DNA from: JAFALK01 sp042701975 | GTDB lineage: Bacteria > Pseudomonadota > Gammaproteobacteria > Burkholderiales > Burkholderiaceae_C | Assembly: GCA_042701975.1 (NCBI GenBank) | Contig: CP170561.1 | Location: 3,286,001 to 3,350,000, forward strand | Reading direction: 5' to 3' | Length of the DNA: 64,000 bases | Part shown: positions 1-9,219 of the stretch, piece by piece | How the letters are laid out: every line of letters begins with the position of its first letter | How positions within the stretch are numbered: the first letter of the stretch is position 1 | Translations under genes and position numbers: made by a program | Notes under the pieces: generated by a model | What the model was told of the DNA's origin: nothing | Databases searched by the model: none | Seen by the model: only the letters and a program-made list of their open reading frames with translations

Positions 1-1516
1 CACCCAGGTCCGAGTGGTCGCCCCCTCGGCCCTTGGCCACGTCGTGGAAGAGGGCGGCGATGTAGAGCAGCTCGGGCTGGTCCCACTGCGAGGCCAGCTG
101 CGAGCAGAACGGGTACTCGTGGGCGTGCTCGGGGATGAAGAAGCGGCGCACATTGCGCAGCACCATCAGGATGTGCTGGTCCACGGTGTAGACGTGGAAC
201 AGGTCGTGCTGCATCTGGCCCACGATCTTGCGGAACACCCAGAGGTAGCGGCCCAGCACCGAGGTCTGGTTGAGCAGGCGGAAGACGTGCGTGTGGCCGA
301 CCGGCTCGCGCAGGATCTTCATGAAGGTGGCGCGGTTGGCCGGATCGCGGCGCCAGGCGCCGTCCATCTCGCCGCGGGCGTTGTAAAGCGCGCGCAGGGT
401 GCGGGCCGAGAGGCCCTTGATGCCCGGCGTCTGCTGGTAGAGCAAGAAGGTCTCGAGGATGGCGTGCGGCTGGCGCTGGTAGAGGTCGTCGCTCGCCACT
501 TCGAGCATGCCGGCGCGCTCCAGGAAGCGCTCGTTGATCGGCTGCATCAGCTCCTGCTGCGAGCCCATGATGCGCTCTTCAAGATTGAGCAGCAGAATCT
601 GGTTGAGCTGCGTGACGGCCTTAGCGGCCCAGTAGTAGCGGCGCATCAGCACTTCAGAGACGCGCTGGCCCTGGCTGGCCTGATAGCCGAAGCTCTCGGC
701 CACGGCGGTCTGCAGGTCGAAGATCAGGCGGTCTTCGCGCCGGCCGGCAATGACGTGCAATCGCGCGCGGATCAGCGTGAGCACGCCTTCGTTGCGCTGC
801 AGCTGACGGCTTTCAAAAGCCGTGATCAGGCCCTTAACTGCCAGCGCCTTCCAGGTCTTGCCGAGGACTGCTGCGCGGGCGATCCAGATCAGCACCTGCA
901 GGTCGCGCAGGCCGCCGGGGCTTTCCTTGCAGTTGGGTTCGAGCGCGTAGGGCGTTTCCTCGAACTTGGTGTGGCGCTGACGCATCTCCAGCGTTTTGGC
1001 GCGCAGGAAGGCTTTGGCGTCCATGGCCTTGGCGAGCAGGCGCGAGAGCCGCTGGAAGTGCGAGCGGTCGCCGGCCAGCCAGCGGGCTTCGAGCAAGGCG
1101 GTCTGGATGGTGACGTCACCCTTGGCTTCGCTCACGCACTCGTTCACCGTGCGCACCGAAGAGCCGATCTCCAGGCCGATGTCCCAGCAGGCGGTGATGA
1201 AGGCCTCGACGGCGTTCTTGGCCGGGCCGGCCACGTGGGCGTCCACGCCATCGGGCAGCAGGACGAGCACGTCGACGTCGGAATACGGGAACAGCTCGCC
1301 GCGCCCGTAGCCGCCGACCGCAACCAGCGCGCTGCCTTCGGGCAGGCCGGATTGGCGCCACAGCACCTGCAACTGCGCATCGACCAGATCGGCCAGCTCG
1401 CGTAGCAGGCGCCGCGCGCCGGTGACGCTGGGCGCGGCGTTGCGGAAGGCTTCAATCAGCGCCTGCTTGCCGGCTTTCAGGGAGCGGCGTTGCTCCGCCA
1501 GCAGCGAGGCGTTCAT
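1..1516 (-). CDS. glnD: Bifunctional uridylyltransferase/uridylyl-removing enzyme GlnD (partial, C-terminus outside window)
   Basis: GlnD senses glutamine and uridylylates or de-uridylylates the PII protein, controlling nitrogen assimilation. About 505 N-terminal codons are present and the gene runs off the left edge. The nucleotidyltransferase signature GGYGRGELFPYSDVD lies near residue 70, followed by the helical PII-uridylyltransferase region. The start of the HD hydrolase domain (FHDVAKGRGGDHSDLG) is at the window edge. The ATG at 1516 begins MNASLLAEQRR. It lies 7 bases downstream of the map stop on the same strand, so map and glnD are probably co-transcribed. The long plus-strand reading frame over this region is a GC-rich shadow. 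Confidence 0.95.
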   Translation of the reverse strand, partial: MNASLLAEQRRSLKAGKQALIEAFRNAAPSVTGARRLLRELADLVDAQLQVLWRQSGLPEGSALVAVGGYGRGELFPYSDVDVLVLLPDGVDAHVAGPAKNAVEAFITACWDIGLEIGSSVRTVNECVSEAKGDVTIQTALLEARWLAGDRSHFQRLSRLLAKAMDAKAFLRAKTLEMRQRHTKFEETPYALEPNCKESPGGLRDLQVLIWIARAAVLGKTWKALAVKGLITAFESRQLQRNEGVLTLIRARLHVIAGRREDRLIFDLQTAVAESFGYQASQGQRVSEVLMRRYYWAAKAVTQLNQILLLNLEERIMGSQQELMQPINERFLERAGMLEVASDDLYQRQPHAILETFLLYQQTPGIKGLSARTLRALYNARGEMDGAWRRDPANRATFMKILREPVGHTHVFRLLNQTSVLGRYLWVFRKIVGQMQHDLFHVYTVDQHILMVLRNVRRFFIPEHAHEYPFCSQLASQWDQPELLYIAALFHDVAKGRGGDHSDLG

Positions 1517-1523
1517 GATTCGC

Positions 1524-2345
1524 TCAGCCCGTTGTGACTGCGGCGCCGGTGATGAAGGCGGGCGGGGGCGGGCTGCCGGCAGAAAGCGTCATGACCTCAT
1601 ACCCGGTGTCGGTCACGAGCACGGTGTGCTCCCACTGAGCCGACAGCGAGCGGTCCTTGGTGACGATGGTCCAGCCGTCGCCGGTCTCGCGGATCTCGCG
1701 GCGGCCGGCGTTGATCATCGGCTCGATGGTGAACATCATGCCCGGCACGAGTTCTTCGAGCGTGCCGGGGCGGCCGTAGTGCAGCACCTGCGGCTCTTCA
1801 TGGAAGACCTGGCCGATGCCGTGGCCGCAGAACTCGCGCACGACGGAGAAGCCGTTGCTCTCGGCAAAGGTCTGGATGGCGTGGCCGATGTCGCCCAGGC
1901 GCGCGCCCGGCTTGACCTTGGCGATGCCCTTCCACATGGCTTCATACGTGAAGCTGCACAAGCGCTTGGCGGCGATGGAGCCCTCGCCAACGACGAACAT
2001 GCGGCTGGTGTCGCCGTGCCAGCCATCCTTGATGACGGTGACGTCGATGTTGACGATGTCACCGTTCTTCAGCGGCCGGTCGTTCGGGATGCCGTGGCAG
2101 ACCTGGTGGTTGATCGAGGTGCAGATCGACTTCGGGTAGGGCGTGTAGCCGGGCGGGCAGTAGTTCAGCGGGGCGGGGATCGCCTTCTGGACGTGGACGA
2201 TGTGGTCGTGGGCCAGCTTGTCCAGCTGTTCGGTGCTGACGCCGGGCTTGACGTGTTCGGTCAGCATGTCCAGCACCTCGGAGGCGAGGCGGCCGGCAAT
2301 GCGCATGCCTTCGACGTCGGCAGCGGTCTTGATCGTGATAGTCAT
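1524..2345 (-). CDS. map: Type I methionine aminopeptidase
   Basis: Removes the N-terminal methionine from nascent proteins in the cytoplasm. The 273-aa length fits the bacterial type I family. The metal ligands are visible in order: NIDVTV, GDTSRMF, CGHGIG, FTIEPM and QWEHTVLV, giving the D-D-H-E-E set. The ATG start gives MTITIKTAADVEGMR. It sits between uppP (10 bases upstream) and glnD (7 bases downstream), so the three probably form one minus-strand transcript. The C-terminal tail after VMTLSAG is slightly extended and glycine/proline rich. Confidence 0.97.
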   Translation of the reverse strand: MTITIKTAADVEGMRIAGRLASEVLDMLTEHVKPGVSTEQLDKLAHDHIVHVQKAIPAPLNYCPPGYTPYPKSICTSINHQVCHGIPNDRPLKNGDIVNIDVTVIKDGWHGDTSRMFVVGEGSIAAKRLCSFTYEAMWKGIAKVKPGARLGDIGHAIQTFAESNGFSVVREFCGHGIGQVFHEEPQVLHYGRPGTLEELVPGMMFTIEPMINAGRREIRETGDGWTIVTKDRSLSAQWEHTVLVTDTGYEVMTLSAGSPPPPAFITGAAVTTG

Positions 2346-2355
2346 AAGCCGGATT

Positions 2356-3180
2356 TTAGTCGGCCCACACCACCACGCCCGTCCAGGCTGTCAGAAGCAC
2401 CACGATGCCGAAGGCGATCCGGTACCAGGCGAACATCTCGAAGCTGTGCGTGGAGATGAAGCGCAGCAGCCAGCGCACGCAGACCCAGGCGGCCAGGAAG
2501 CTCACGATGAAGCCCACGGCGAACATCGGCACGTCGGCCGAGGACAGCGCGTGGCGCTCCTTGAAGAGGCTGTAGCCGCCGGCCGCGATCAGGGTTGGAA
2601 TGGCAAGGAAGAAGGAGAAGTCCGTGGCCGCCTTGCGCGACAGGCCCAGCAGCATGCCACCGATGATGGTCGAGCCCGAGCGGCTCGTGCCGGGGATCAT
2701 GCCCAGGCACTGCACCAGGCCGACTTTGAGGGCGTCCACGGGCGTCATGTCTTCCACTTCGAAGATGCGCGGCTGCACGGGCTTGGTTCGCTCCACCCAC
2801 AGGATGATCAGGCCGCCGACGATGAAGGCCATCGCCACCACCGGACCATTGAACAGGTAGGACTTGATGATCTTGTAGACGAAGAAGCCGACCAGCGCCG
2901 CCGGCAGGAAGCCGATGGCGACGTTGAGCACAAAGCGTCGCGCCTGTGCGCTGCTGCCCAGACCGCTCAAGGCGCCCCAGACGCGCTGCCAGTAGACGAT
3001 CAGCACGGCCAGGATGGCGCCGCTCTGGATGGCCACGTCGAAGACCTTGCTCTTGGCGTCCGTCATGCCCAGCAGCGAGCCGGTGAGGATCAGGTGGCCG
3101 GTCGAGGACACCGGCAGGAATTCGGTCAGGCCTTCGACCACGCCCATGATGGCGGCCTTGAGAAGCAGGATCAGGTCCAC
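2356..3180 (-). CDS. uppP: Undecaprenyl-diphosphatase UppP (BacA)
   Basis: Integral membrane phosphatase that recycles undecaprenyl pyrophosphate for cell wall synthesis; its loss gives bacitracin sensitivity in known members. The 274-aa length is typical. Both family signatures are present: EGLTEFLPVSSTGHLI near residue 16 and GTSRSGSTIIGG in the middle, with multiple hydrophobic segments between. The start is a GTG at 3180 preceded by GGAG. It is divergent from the TetR-family gene at 3295. Confidence 0.96.
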   Translation of the reverse strand: MDLILLLKAAIMGVVEGLTEFLPVSSTGHLILTGSLLGMTDAKSKVFDVAIQSGAILAVLIVYWQRVWGALSGLGSSAQARRFVLNVAIGFLPAALVGFFVYKIIKSYLFNGPVVAMAFIVGGLIILWVERTKPVQPRIFEVEDMTPVDALKVGLVQCLGMIPGTSRSGSTIIGGMLLGLSRKAATDFSFFLAIPTLIAAGGYSLFKERHALSSADVPMFAVGFIVSFLAAWVCVRWLLRFISTHSFEMFAWYRIAFGIVVLLTAWTGVVVWAD

Positions 3181-3272
3181 AGGGACTCCATGAAAGAGGC
3201 TATTGAGAAGCGGCGCGGATCATACGTTGCACCAGGCGTGCGTTGACGCGTGCAAACCTTGCTGAATACATT

Positions 3273-3290
3273 ACTGACCGTAAAGTCAGT
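3273..3290. promoter_or_regulatory. Candidate TetR operator
   Basis: A perfect inverted repeat, ACTGAC - 6 bases - GTCAGT, ends 4 bases before the TetR-family start codon, in the divergent uppP/TetR intergenic region. This resembles operators of AcrR-type repressors, so autorepression is the simplest reading. Binding by this protein is inferred from position only. Confidence 0.6.
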
Positions 3291-3294
3291 AGCC

Positions 3295-3957
3295 ATGCCG
3301 CCCAAGACTCCCGCCCCCGTCCGCCAACGCCGCAAGGATGCCCGCCCGCAGGAGCTGCGCGACGCGGCGCTGGCGCTGTTCGTTGAGAAAGGCTTTGCCG
3401 CCACCCGAGCGGAGGACGTGGCGGCCCGCGCCGGCGTCTCCAAGGGCACGCTCTACCTGTACTACGCGGGCAAGGAGGAGCTCTTCAAGGCCGTCGTGCG
3501 AGAGCATTTCTCGGCCACGATCAGCGATGGCGTGCAGCTGCTGGCCCAGCATCAGGGCTCGATGGCCGAGCTGATGGAGCACCTGATGGCACGCTGGTGG
3601 GAGAAGGTCGGCCAGGGGCCCGCCGGGGGGCTGACCAAGATCGTGCTGGCCGAGGGGCGCAACCTGCCCGAGCTGGCGCAGTTCTATCTGGAAGAGGTCA
3701 TCCAGCCCACGCACGAGCTGCTCGGCGGCCTGTTGCGCCGGGGCATTGCGGCGGGCGAATTCCGCGCCGTGCCGATCGAGGAGACCGTGCACGTGTTGAT
3801 CGGGCCGCTGCTGCACCTGATGCTGTCCGAGCACTCGCTGGGCGCCTGCGGCGTGATCGATCCGCCGGCCGTGCTGCGGACTCAGCTGGACCTCATGCTC
3901 CACGGTCTAAAATCCGCGGCTGCTCCTCTGAACACCCGCAAGAAATCAAAGCCATGA
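3295..3957 (+). CDS. TetR/AcrR family transcriptional regulator
   Basis: A 220-aa repressor-type protein. The N-terminal TetR HTH is clear (LFVEKGFAATRAEDVAARAG and KGTLYLYYAGKEELF, about residues 26-66), with a helical ligand-binding C-terminal domain. The frame is open up to a GTG at 3250, but the palindrome at 3273-3290 would then lie in the coding sequence. The ATG at 3295 is therefore preferred. Its stop overlaps the pcm start (ATGA at 3954-3957), and a tolC-family gene follows. It may regulate the efflux gene; that link is inference. Confidence 0.9.
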   Translation: MPPKTPAPVRQRRKDARPQELRDAALALFVEKGFAATRAEDVAARAGVSKGTLYLYYAGKEELFKAVVREHFSATISDGVQLLAQHQGSMAELMEHLMARWWEKVGQGPAGGLTKIVLAEGRNLPELAQFYLEEVIQPTHELLGGLLRRGIAAGEFRAVPIEETVHVLIGPLLHLMLSEHSLGACGVIDPPAVLRTQLDLMLHGLKSAAAPLNTRKKSKP

Positions 3958-4607
3958 ACGTCGAACAAGCCCGCTTCAACATGATCGAACAGCAGATCCG
4001 CCCCTGGGATGTGCTGGACGCCTCGGTGCTGGAACTGCTGGCCGTGATCCGCCGCGAGGACTTCGTGCCGGCCGAGCATCGCGCCCTGGCCTTCATGGAT
4101 GTGGAAATTCCGCTGCACGGCGGCCAGGCCATGCTGTCCCCGCGCGTTGAAGCCCGCCTGCTGCAGGAGCTGAAGATCCAGCGCCACGAGAAGGTCCTGG
4201 AGGTCGGCACCGGCTCGGGCTTCATGGCCGCCCTGCTGGGCCACAAGGCTCAGCGCGTGGAAACGATGGAAATCGACCCGCAGCTGGCCGAGAGCGCCGC
4301 CGCCAAGCTCAAGCGCGCCGGCCTGACCAACGTCCGCGTGCATCAGCAAGACGGCGCCCAGGGCCTGGCTGCCGAAGCGCCGTTCGACGCCATCCTGCTC
4401 TCGGGCTCGGTGGCCGAAGTGCCGCAGGCCCTGCTGGCCCAGCTCAAGATCGGTGGCCGCCTGGTCGCCATCGTTGGCGGCGAGCCCGTGATGGCCGCGC
4501 AGATCGTCACCCGCAAGGGCGAGCACGAGTTCGAAACCCGCACGCTGTTCGAGACCGTGGCCCCGCGCCTGGTCGGATTCGCCGAGAAGACCGGCTTCGC
4601 GTTCTGA
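3954..4607 (+). CDS. pcm: Protein-L-isoaspartate O-methyltransferase
   Basis: A 217-aa SAM-dependent methyltransferase that repairs isoaspartyl residues in damaged proteins. The SAM-binding motif I, VLEVGTGSGFMAALLG, lies around residue 80, with the acidic motif II VETMEIDPQLAE after it. The N-terminus (MNVEQARFNMIEQQIRPWDV) is typical of the family's beta-proteobacterial members, often found directly upstream of tolC. The start overlaps the TetR stop by 4 bases, so the two are translationally coupled. Confidence 0.93.
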   Translation: MNVEQARFNMIEQQIRPWDVLDASVLELLAVIRREDFVPAEHRALAFMDVEIPLHGGQAMLSPRVEARLLQELKIQRHEKVLEVGTGSGFMAALLGHKAQRVETMEIDPQLAESAAAKLKRAGLTNVRVHQQDGAQGLAAEAPFDAILLSGSVAEVPQALLAQLKIGGRLVAIVGGEPVMAAQIVTRKGEHEFETRTLFETVAPRLVGFAEKTGFAF

Positions 4608-4612
4608 GCGAT

Positions 4613-4641
4613 GCGTTTTGCGGCCTGTCGTCGCAAAACGC
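4613..4641. terminator. Stem-loop downstream of pcm
   Basis: A perfect 10-bp inverted repeat, GCGTTTTGCG and CGCAAAACGC with a 9-base loop, begins 5 bases after the pcm stop. There is no clear U-tract after it, so it may be a weak terminator or a transcript-stabilising hairpin between pcm and the tolC-family gene. Confidence 0.45.
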
Positions 4642-4762
4642 CATCCACCGGTGCGCAGCCTGCAACTCGTCGCATTTCTTGAGTCATGGGGGCGGTCGGG
4701 CAGCTATAACCTCGGCTGTTGTTGTTTGCCAGACCTTACACAGAGAACAAGCAAGGAAGCAC

Positions 4763-6112
4763 ATGTCTGATTCACGCGTACTCCGCATCGGTCGTCTTGC
4801 CGCCGCAGTCGCCCTGGCCTTCGCCGGCACTGCCCAGGCCGAAAGCCTGCAGGAACTCTACGACGCCGCGCGCGCCTACGACGCCAGCTATCTGGCCGCC
4901 CGCGCCCTGGCCGACACGGCTCAGTACAAGCTCGACCAGGCCCAGGGCCTGGCCCGTCCGCAGATCGGACTGGGGGGCAGCGTGCAGGCCCAGCAGGCGC
5001 ACTCGCCCTCGGGCGTGAGCCCCGTGAACCCGGTCAAGAGCCTGACCAGCCAGGTGGGCGTGAGCGGCTCGATGGCCGTCTACAACCCGGCCAACAGCGC
5101 CACGATCGAGCAGGCCCGCCGTGGCCTGGGCGTGTACGCCGCCGATCTGGAATCTGCCGAGCAAGACCTGATCGTCCGCGTGGCCCAGGCCTACTTCGAC
5201 GTGCTGGCCGCCCAGGACTCGCTGGGCACGGCGCAGGCCGCCAAGAAGGCCATCGGCGAGCAGCTGGCTTCGGCCAAGCGCAATTTCGAGGTCGGCACCG
5301 CCACCATCACCGACACCCGCGAAGCCCAGGCCCGCTACGACCTGGCCACCGCTCAGGAAATCGCCGCCGACAACGACCTGCGCACCAAGAAGGTCGTGCT
5401 CGACCAGATCGTCGGCCGCCGCGGCGTCAACCCCAATCCGCTGATCCAGCCTGTGGCGCTGCCGGCCTTGCCCAGCCCCGACATGGAAAGCTGGACCGCC
5501 CGCGTGGACGAGCACCCGGTCGTGCGCAAGGCCCGCCTGGGCCTGGAGATCGCCGGCCTGGAATTTAAGAAGGCGCGCGCCACCAACGGCGTCACCATGG
5601 ACCTGAACGGCAATGTGGGCGTCTCCAACGTCAACAACAACCTGTCGGCCTATGGCTCGGCGCTCAGCGGTGAAGGCACCTCGCGCGCCGGCACGCTCAC
5701 GCTGTCGATCAACTACCCGCTGTACTCCGGCGGTGCGCTGACCGCACGCGAGAAGGAAACCGCCAAGCTCGAAGAGAAGGCCCGCGACGATCTCGAATTC
5801 GCACGCCGCTCGGTCGACCAGGGCACGCGCAGCGCCTTCCTCGGCGTGCAGTCGCTGACCGCGCAGGTCAAGGCGCTTGAAGCCGCCGAGTCGTCGAGCA
5901 AGCTGGCCCTGGAAGCCACGCAACTGGGCTACAAGGTCGGCGTGCGCGTCAACATCGACGTGCTGAACGCGCAGACCCAGCTCTTCACCACCCAGCGCGA
6001 CCTGGCCAAGGCCCGCTATGACACACTGGTGACGGGCCTGAAGCTGCGCCAGGCGAACGGCACGCTGCGCCCGGACGATATTTCCGCGATCAACACGCTG
6101 CTCGTCAAGTAA
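4763..6112 (+). CDS. tolC: TolC family outer membrane channel protein
   Basis: Outer membrane efflux channel of 449 aa, used by type I secretion systems and RND pumps. A signal peptide spans roughly residues 1-25, ending AQA, followed by mature sequence starting ESLQELYDAARAYDA, the usual TolC N-terminus. The two OEP repeats follow, with LTLSINYPLYSGG near residue 320 marking the second. The ATG at 4763 is chosen because AAGGAAG lies just upstream and because the longer frame would precede a clean signal peptide. No periplasmic adaptor or pump gene is adjacent. Confidence 0.93.
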   Translation: MSDSRVLRIGRLAAAVALAFAGTAQAESLQELYDAARAYDASYLAARALADTAQYKLDQAQGLARPQIGLGGSVQAQQAHSPSGVSPVNPVKSLTSQVGVSGSMAVYNPANSATIEQARRGLGVYAADLESAEQDLIVRVAQAYFDVLAAQDSLGTAQAAKKAIGEQLASAKRNFEVGTATITDTREAQARYDLATAQEIAADNDLRTKKVVLDQIVGRRGVNPNPLIQPVALPALPSPDMESWTARVDEHPVVRKARLGLEIAGLEFKKARATNGVTMDLNGNVGVSNVNNNLSAYGSALSGEGTSRAGTLTLSINYPLYSGGALTAREKETAKLEEKARDDLEFARRSVDQGTRSAFLGVQSLTAQVKALEAAESSSKLALEATQLGYKVGVRVNIDVLNAQTQLFTTQRDLAKARYDTLVTGLKLRQANGTLRPDDISAINTLLVK

Positions 6113-6190
6113 ACGAACGCGCGTTCTTGCCGGGCAAAAGTCTGGCAGTTCCTGCCAAGGGGCGGTTTCTCCACTGCGAGAATCCGCCCC

Positions 6191-6973
6191 ATGCTTTTTT
6201 TGCTCTCGCCCGCCAAGTCGCTCGACTACGAGACCGCCACGCCGCCGCAGGTCCTCGAGCGCGCCACCCAGCCGCAGTTCACGCGGCAGTCTTCCGAACT
6301 CATCAAGCTGCTGCGCACCTTCTCGGCCGAGGGCATCGGCGAGCTGATGGCGCTCTCGCCCGCGCTGTCCGAGCTGAACGTCGGCCGCTACAAGGCCTGG
6401 CGCGCGCGCTTCACGCCGGCCGACAGCAAGCCCGCCGTGCTGGCCTTCAACGGCGATGTGTACGGCGGCCTGGATGCGCCATCGCTCACCGATGAAGACC
6501 TCGACTGGGCCCAGGCCCATGTCGCCATCCTCTCGGGCCTGTACGGCGTGCTGCGCCCGCTCGATCTGATGCGCCCGTATCGCCTGGAAATGGGCACGGC
6601 CCTGGCCGGCGAGCACGGCGCCACGCTCTACGCCTACTGGGGCGATCGCATCGCCGAGCACCTGAACAAGCGCGCCCGCGCCGAGGCCGCGCCCGTGATC
6701 GTCAACCTGGCTTCGCAGGAGTACTTCCGCGCCGCCGACCGCAAGGCGCTCACGCCGCGCGTGGTCGAGTGCCAGTTCGAGGACTGGAAGAACGGGCAGT
6801 ACAAGATCATCAGCTTCTTCGCCAAGCGGGCCCGCGGCCTGATGGCGCGCTACGCCATCCAGAACCGCATCGCCACGCCCGAAGGGCTGCGCGGTTTCGA
6901 CCTGGACGGCTATGGCTTTTCGCCCGAGGCTTCAACGCCGGAGAGAATGGTGTTCAGGAGGAAGTTGACGTGA
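6191..6973 (+). CDS. yaaA: Peroxide stress protein YaaA (DUF328/UPF0246)
   Basis: A 260-aa cytoplasmic protein of the YaaA family, linked in E. coli to lowering free iron during peroxide stress. The opening MLFLLSPAKSLDY and the internal FNGDVYGGLDA, YWGDRIAEHLN and VIVNLASQEYFRA blocks are family hallmarks. It overlaps the downstream oxygenase start by 4 bases (GTGA at 6970-6973), implying translational coupling. Confidence 0.93.
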   Translation: MLFLLSPAKSLDYETATPPQVLERATQPQFTRQSSELIKLLRTFSAEGIGELMALSPALSELNVGRYKAWRARFTPADSKPAVLAFNGDVYGGLDAPSLTDEDLDWAQAHVAILSGLYGVLRPLDLMRPYRLEMGTALAGEHGATLYAYWGDRIAEHLNKRARAEAAPVIVNLASQEYFRAADRKALTPRVVECQFEDWKNGQYKIISFFAKRARGLMARYAIQNRIATPEGLRGFDLDGYGFSPEASTPERMVFRRKLT

Positions 6974-7824
6974 GTGCTGCCCAAGTCATCACGCCCGAGC
7001 TGCGTCGTTGGATCGTTGAACAAGCCCAGGCCGGCCACAAGCCCGGGGCCGTCCTCGCCGCCATGACGCAGAGCGGCTGGAACGAGTCCGTCGCCATCCA
7101 GGCGCTGGAAGACACGTTGCAACTGCATCTGGAGAACCACGCCAAGGCCAATGGCCTGCCCGTGCCCAAGAAGGTGCCCGAGCCTGAACTCAGCGGCTCG
7201 CAACCCGTGCTCAGGGCCGCGGACCGGGATGTGAAGGTGCTGATGGCGCTGCAGCATCCGCGCGTCGTCGTCTTTGGTGATCTGCTGTCCGAGGCTGAGT
7301 GCGACGAGATCATTGCTCTGGCTGAGAAGCGCTTGTCGCGCTCCGAGACGGTCGCCACGAGCACCGATGGCAGCGAGGTGAACGCCGCGCGCACCAGCGA
7401 CGGCATGTTCTTCGAACGCGGCGAGCATCCCGTGATCGCCAAGCTGGAGCAACGCATCGCCGCGCTGCTCGACTGGCCGGTGGAGAACGGCGAAGGCCTG
7501 CAGATCCTGCGCTACCGGCCCGGCGCCGAGTATCAGCCGCATTACGACTATTTCGAGCCCGAGCATGTCGGCACGCCCAACATCCTCAAGCGAGGTGGGC
7601 AGCGCGTGGGCACGCTCGTGATGTACCTGAACACGCCCGAGGCCGGTGGCGCCACCACCTTCCCCGACGTGAAACTCGAAGTCTCGCCCGTCAAGGGCAA
7701 CGCCGTCTTCTTCAGCTACGACCGTCCGCATCCGATGACGCTCACCTTGCATGGCGGCGCACCCGTCATCGCCGGGCAGAAATGGGTGGCGACCAAGTGG
7801 CTGCGTGAAGGCAAATTCACCTGA
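6970..7824 (+). CDS. 2-oxoglutarate/Fe(II) oxygenase, prolyl 4-hydroxylase type
   Basis: A 284-aa non-haem iron oxygenase. The C-terminal two-thirds carry the P4H-type fold: iron-binding HYD in YQPHYDYF, the GGATTFP block, a distal histidine in RPHPM or TLHGG, and the 2-oxoglutarate-binding lysine in GQKWVATKW. The N-terminal 60 residues look like a UBA-like helical segment (AAMTQSGWNESVAIQALED). The start is a GTG overlapping the yaaA stop. The physiological substrate is not evident from sequence. Confidence 0.88.
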   Translation: MSAAQVITPELRRWIVEQAQAGHKPGAVLAAMTQSGWNESVAIQALEDTLQLHLENHAKANGLPVPKKVPEPELSGSQPVLRAADRDVKVLMALQHPRVVVFGDLLSEAECDEIIALAEKRLSRSETVATSTDGSEVNAARTSDGMFFERGEHPVIAKLEQRIAALLDWPVENGEGLQILRYRPGAEYQPHYDYFEPEHVGTPNILKRGGQRVGTLVMYLNTPEAGGATTFPDVKLEVSPVKGNAVFFSYDRPHPMTLTLHGGAPVIAGQKWVATKWLREGKFT

Positions 7825-7846
7825 ACCCCTTCAACAATTCCCATCC

Positions 7847-9202
7847 ATGAGATTTCTCTCGCTGATCGTGGGTTGCCTGCTGTTGTCTGCACAATTCCAG
7901 GTCCATGCCGATGCCCAGGCCCAGGCCGCCCCCTGGACCGTGCGCCCCGAGTGGGTCAGCGGGCACATGAACTTCCTGGCCTCCGATGCCTTGCAGGGAC
8001 GCGGCAGCGCCACCCGCGACGAGCTGATCGCGGCGAACTACATAGCCGCTCAATTCGAGAGTTATGGCCTGAAGCCCGCGCCGGGCATGTCGGGCTATGT
8101 GCAGAAAGCGGTGATCCCGCAGGAGCGCTTTGAGGGCAAGGCGGGCGTGAGCTGGGCCGCCGGCAAGAGCGTCGAGCCGACGCTTTTCATGTCCGATGGC
8201 CAGCCCGTGCAGGGGCGCATCACGCTGGCCGGCACGCTAGATCCCAAGCAACTGAACGCAGGCAAGGGCGAGGTGCTGCTGGCCGACGGCGATGCGTCGC
8301 CGATGGCCTGGCTGGGCGCGGCGCGGCAACAAGGCGTCAAGCTGCTGGTGCTGCGTGAGAGCGAAGCCACGCGCAAGAGCTACGCCAATTTCGGTGGCGA
8401 ACCGCGCCTGATGCGCTCCGAGCGTCGCGCCGGGATGCCGGCCGTGCTGACGGTGCCGGGCGCCGTCTTTGACCAACTCACGGCCGCGCAAGGCCAGGCG
8501 CTGAGCTTCACGCCGCCGCGCGTGGTCGCCTCGCAGCTCGTCACGACGAACGCCATCGGCTATCTGCAGGGCACGGATCCCAAGGCCGGTACGCTGCTGT
8601 TCACGGCGCACCTGGACCACCTGGGCCTCAAGGCCGACGGCACCATCATGCACGGTGCCAACGACAACGCTTCAGGCACCGTCGCCGTGATGGAGCTTGC
8701 GCGCGCGCTGGCCGGTGGAACGCGGCCCAAGCGCTCGATCCTCTTCGTGTGCTTCGGTGGTGAGGAGCTGGGCCTGCTGGGCGCTGGCTACTTCACCGAA
8801 CACCCGCCGGTGCCGCTGAAGGAAGTCGTGGCCAATCTCGAATTCGAGATGATCGGCGCGCAAGACCCGACGCTGCCTCAACGCACACTGATGATGACGG
8901 GTTATGAGCGTTCCGATTTCGGCGAGGCCATGGCTGCGCGCGGCTTTCGCATCGCACCCGACCCCTATCCGGCCATGCAGTTCTTCCAGCGCTCCGACAA
9001 CTACCAACTGGCCGTGCGCGGCGTCGTTGCGCACACGGTTTCCGGCTGGGCCACCACGCCGACCTACCACCAGGCCAACGACGATCTGGCCCACATCGAC
9101 CTGGGCTTCATGACGACCGTGATCCAGTCGCTGATCGAGCCCGCGCGCTGGTTGGCTGATGGTGATTTCGTGCCGCAATGGAAAGCCGGACAGAAACCTT
9201 GA
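7847..9202 (+). CDS. Secreted M28 family metallopeptidase
   Basis: A 451-aa zinc aminopeptidase-type enzyme with a signal peptide (about residues 1-23, ending VHA). A PA-like insert lies between residues ~130 and 240. Metal-binding and catalytic residues are visible: HLDHLG, GANDNASGT, CFGGEELGLLGA, LEFEMIGAQDP and a late histidine in PTYHQANDD. The order and spacing fit the M28 family. The ATG at 7847 starts the signal peptide directly. It follows the oxygenase by 22 bases and probably shares its transcript. Confidence 0.92.
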   Translation: MRFLSLIVGCLLLSAQFQVHADAQAQAAPWTVRPEWVSGHMNFLASDALQGRGSATRDELIAANYIAAQFESYGLKPAPGMSGYVQKAVIPQERFEGKAGVSWAAGKSVEPTLFMSDGQPVQGRITLAGTLDPKQLNAGKGEVLLADGDASPMAWLGAARQQGVKLLVLRESEATRKSYANFGGEPRLMRSERRAGMPAVLTVPGAVFDQLTAAQGQALSFTPPRVVASQLVTTNAIGYLQGTDPKAGTLLFTAHLDHLGLKADGTIMHGANDNASGTVAVMELARALAGGTRPKRSILFVCFGGEELGLLGAGYFTEHPPVPLKEVVANLEFEMIGAQDPTLPQRTLMMTGYERSDFGEAMAARGFRIAPDPYPAMQFFQRSDNYQLAVRGVVAHTVSGWATTPTYHQANDDLAHIDLGFMTTVIQSLIEPARWLADGDFVPQWKAGQKP

Positions 9203-9219
9203 TGGGGGAGAATGCCGCC

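Noticed and set aside
14..1405. 463-aa plus-strand open frame over glnD
   Set aside because: The complementary strand encodes an unmistakable GlnD; this frame has the His/Leu/Val/Ala-rich make-up of a GC-rich shadow.
4772..6661. 629-aa minus-strand frame across the tolC-family gene and yaaA
   Set aside because: It spans two clearly coding plus-strand genes and shows shadow composition only.
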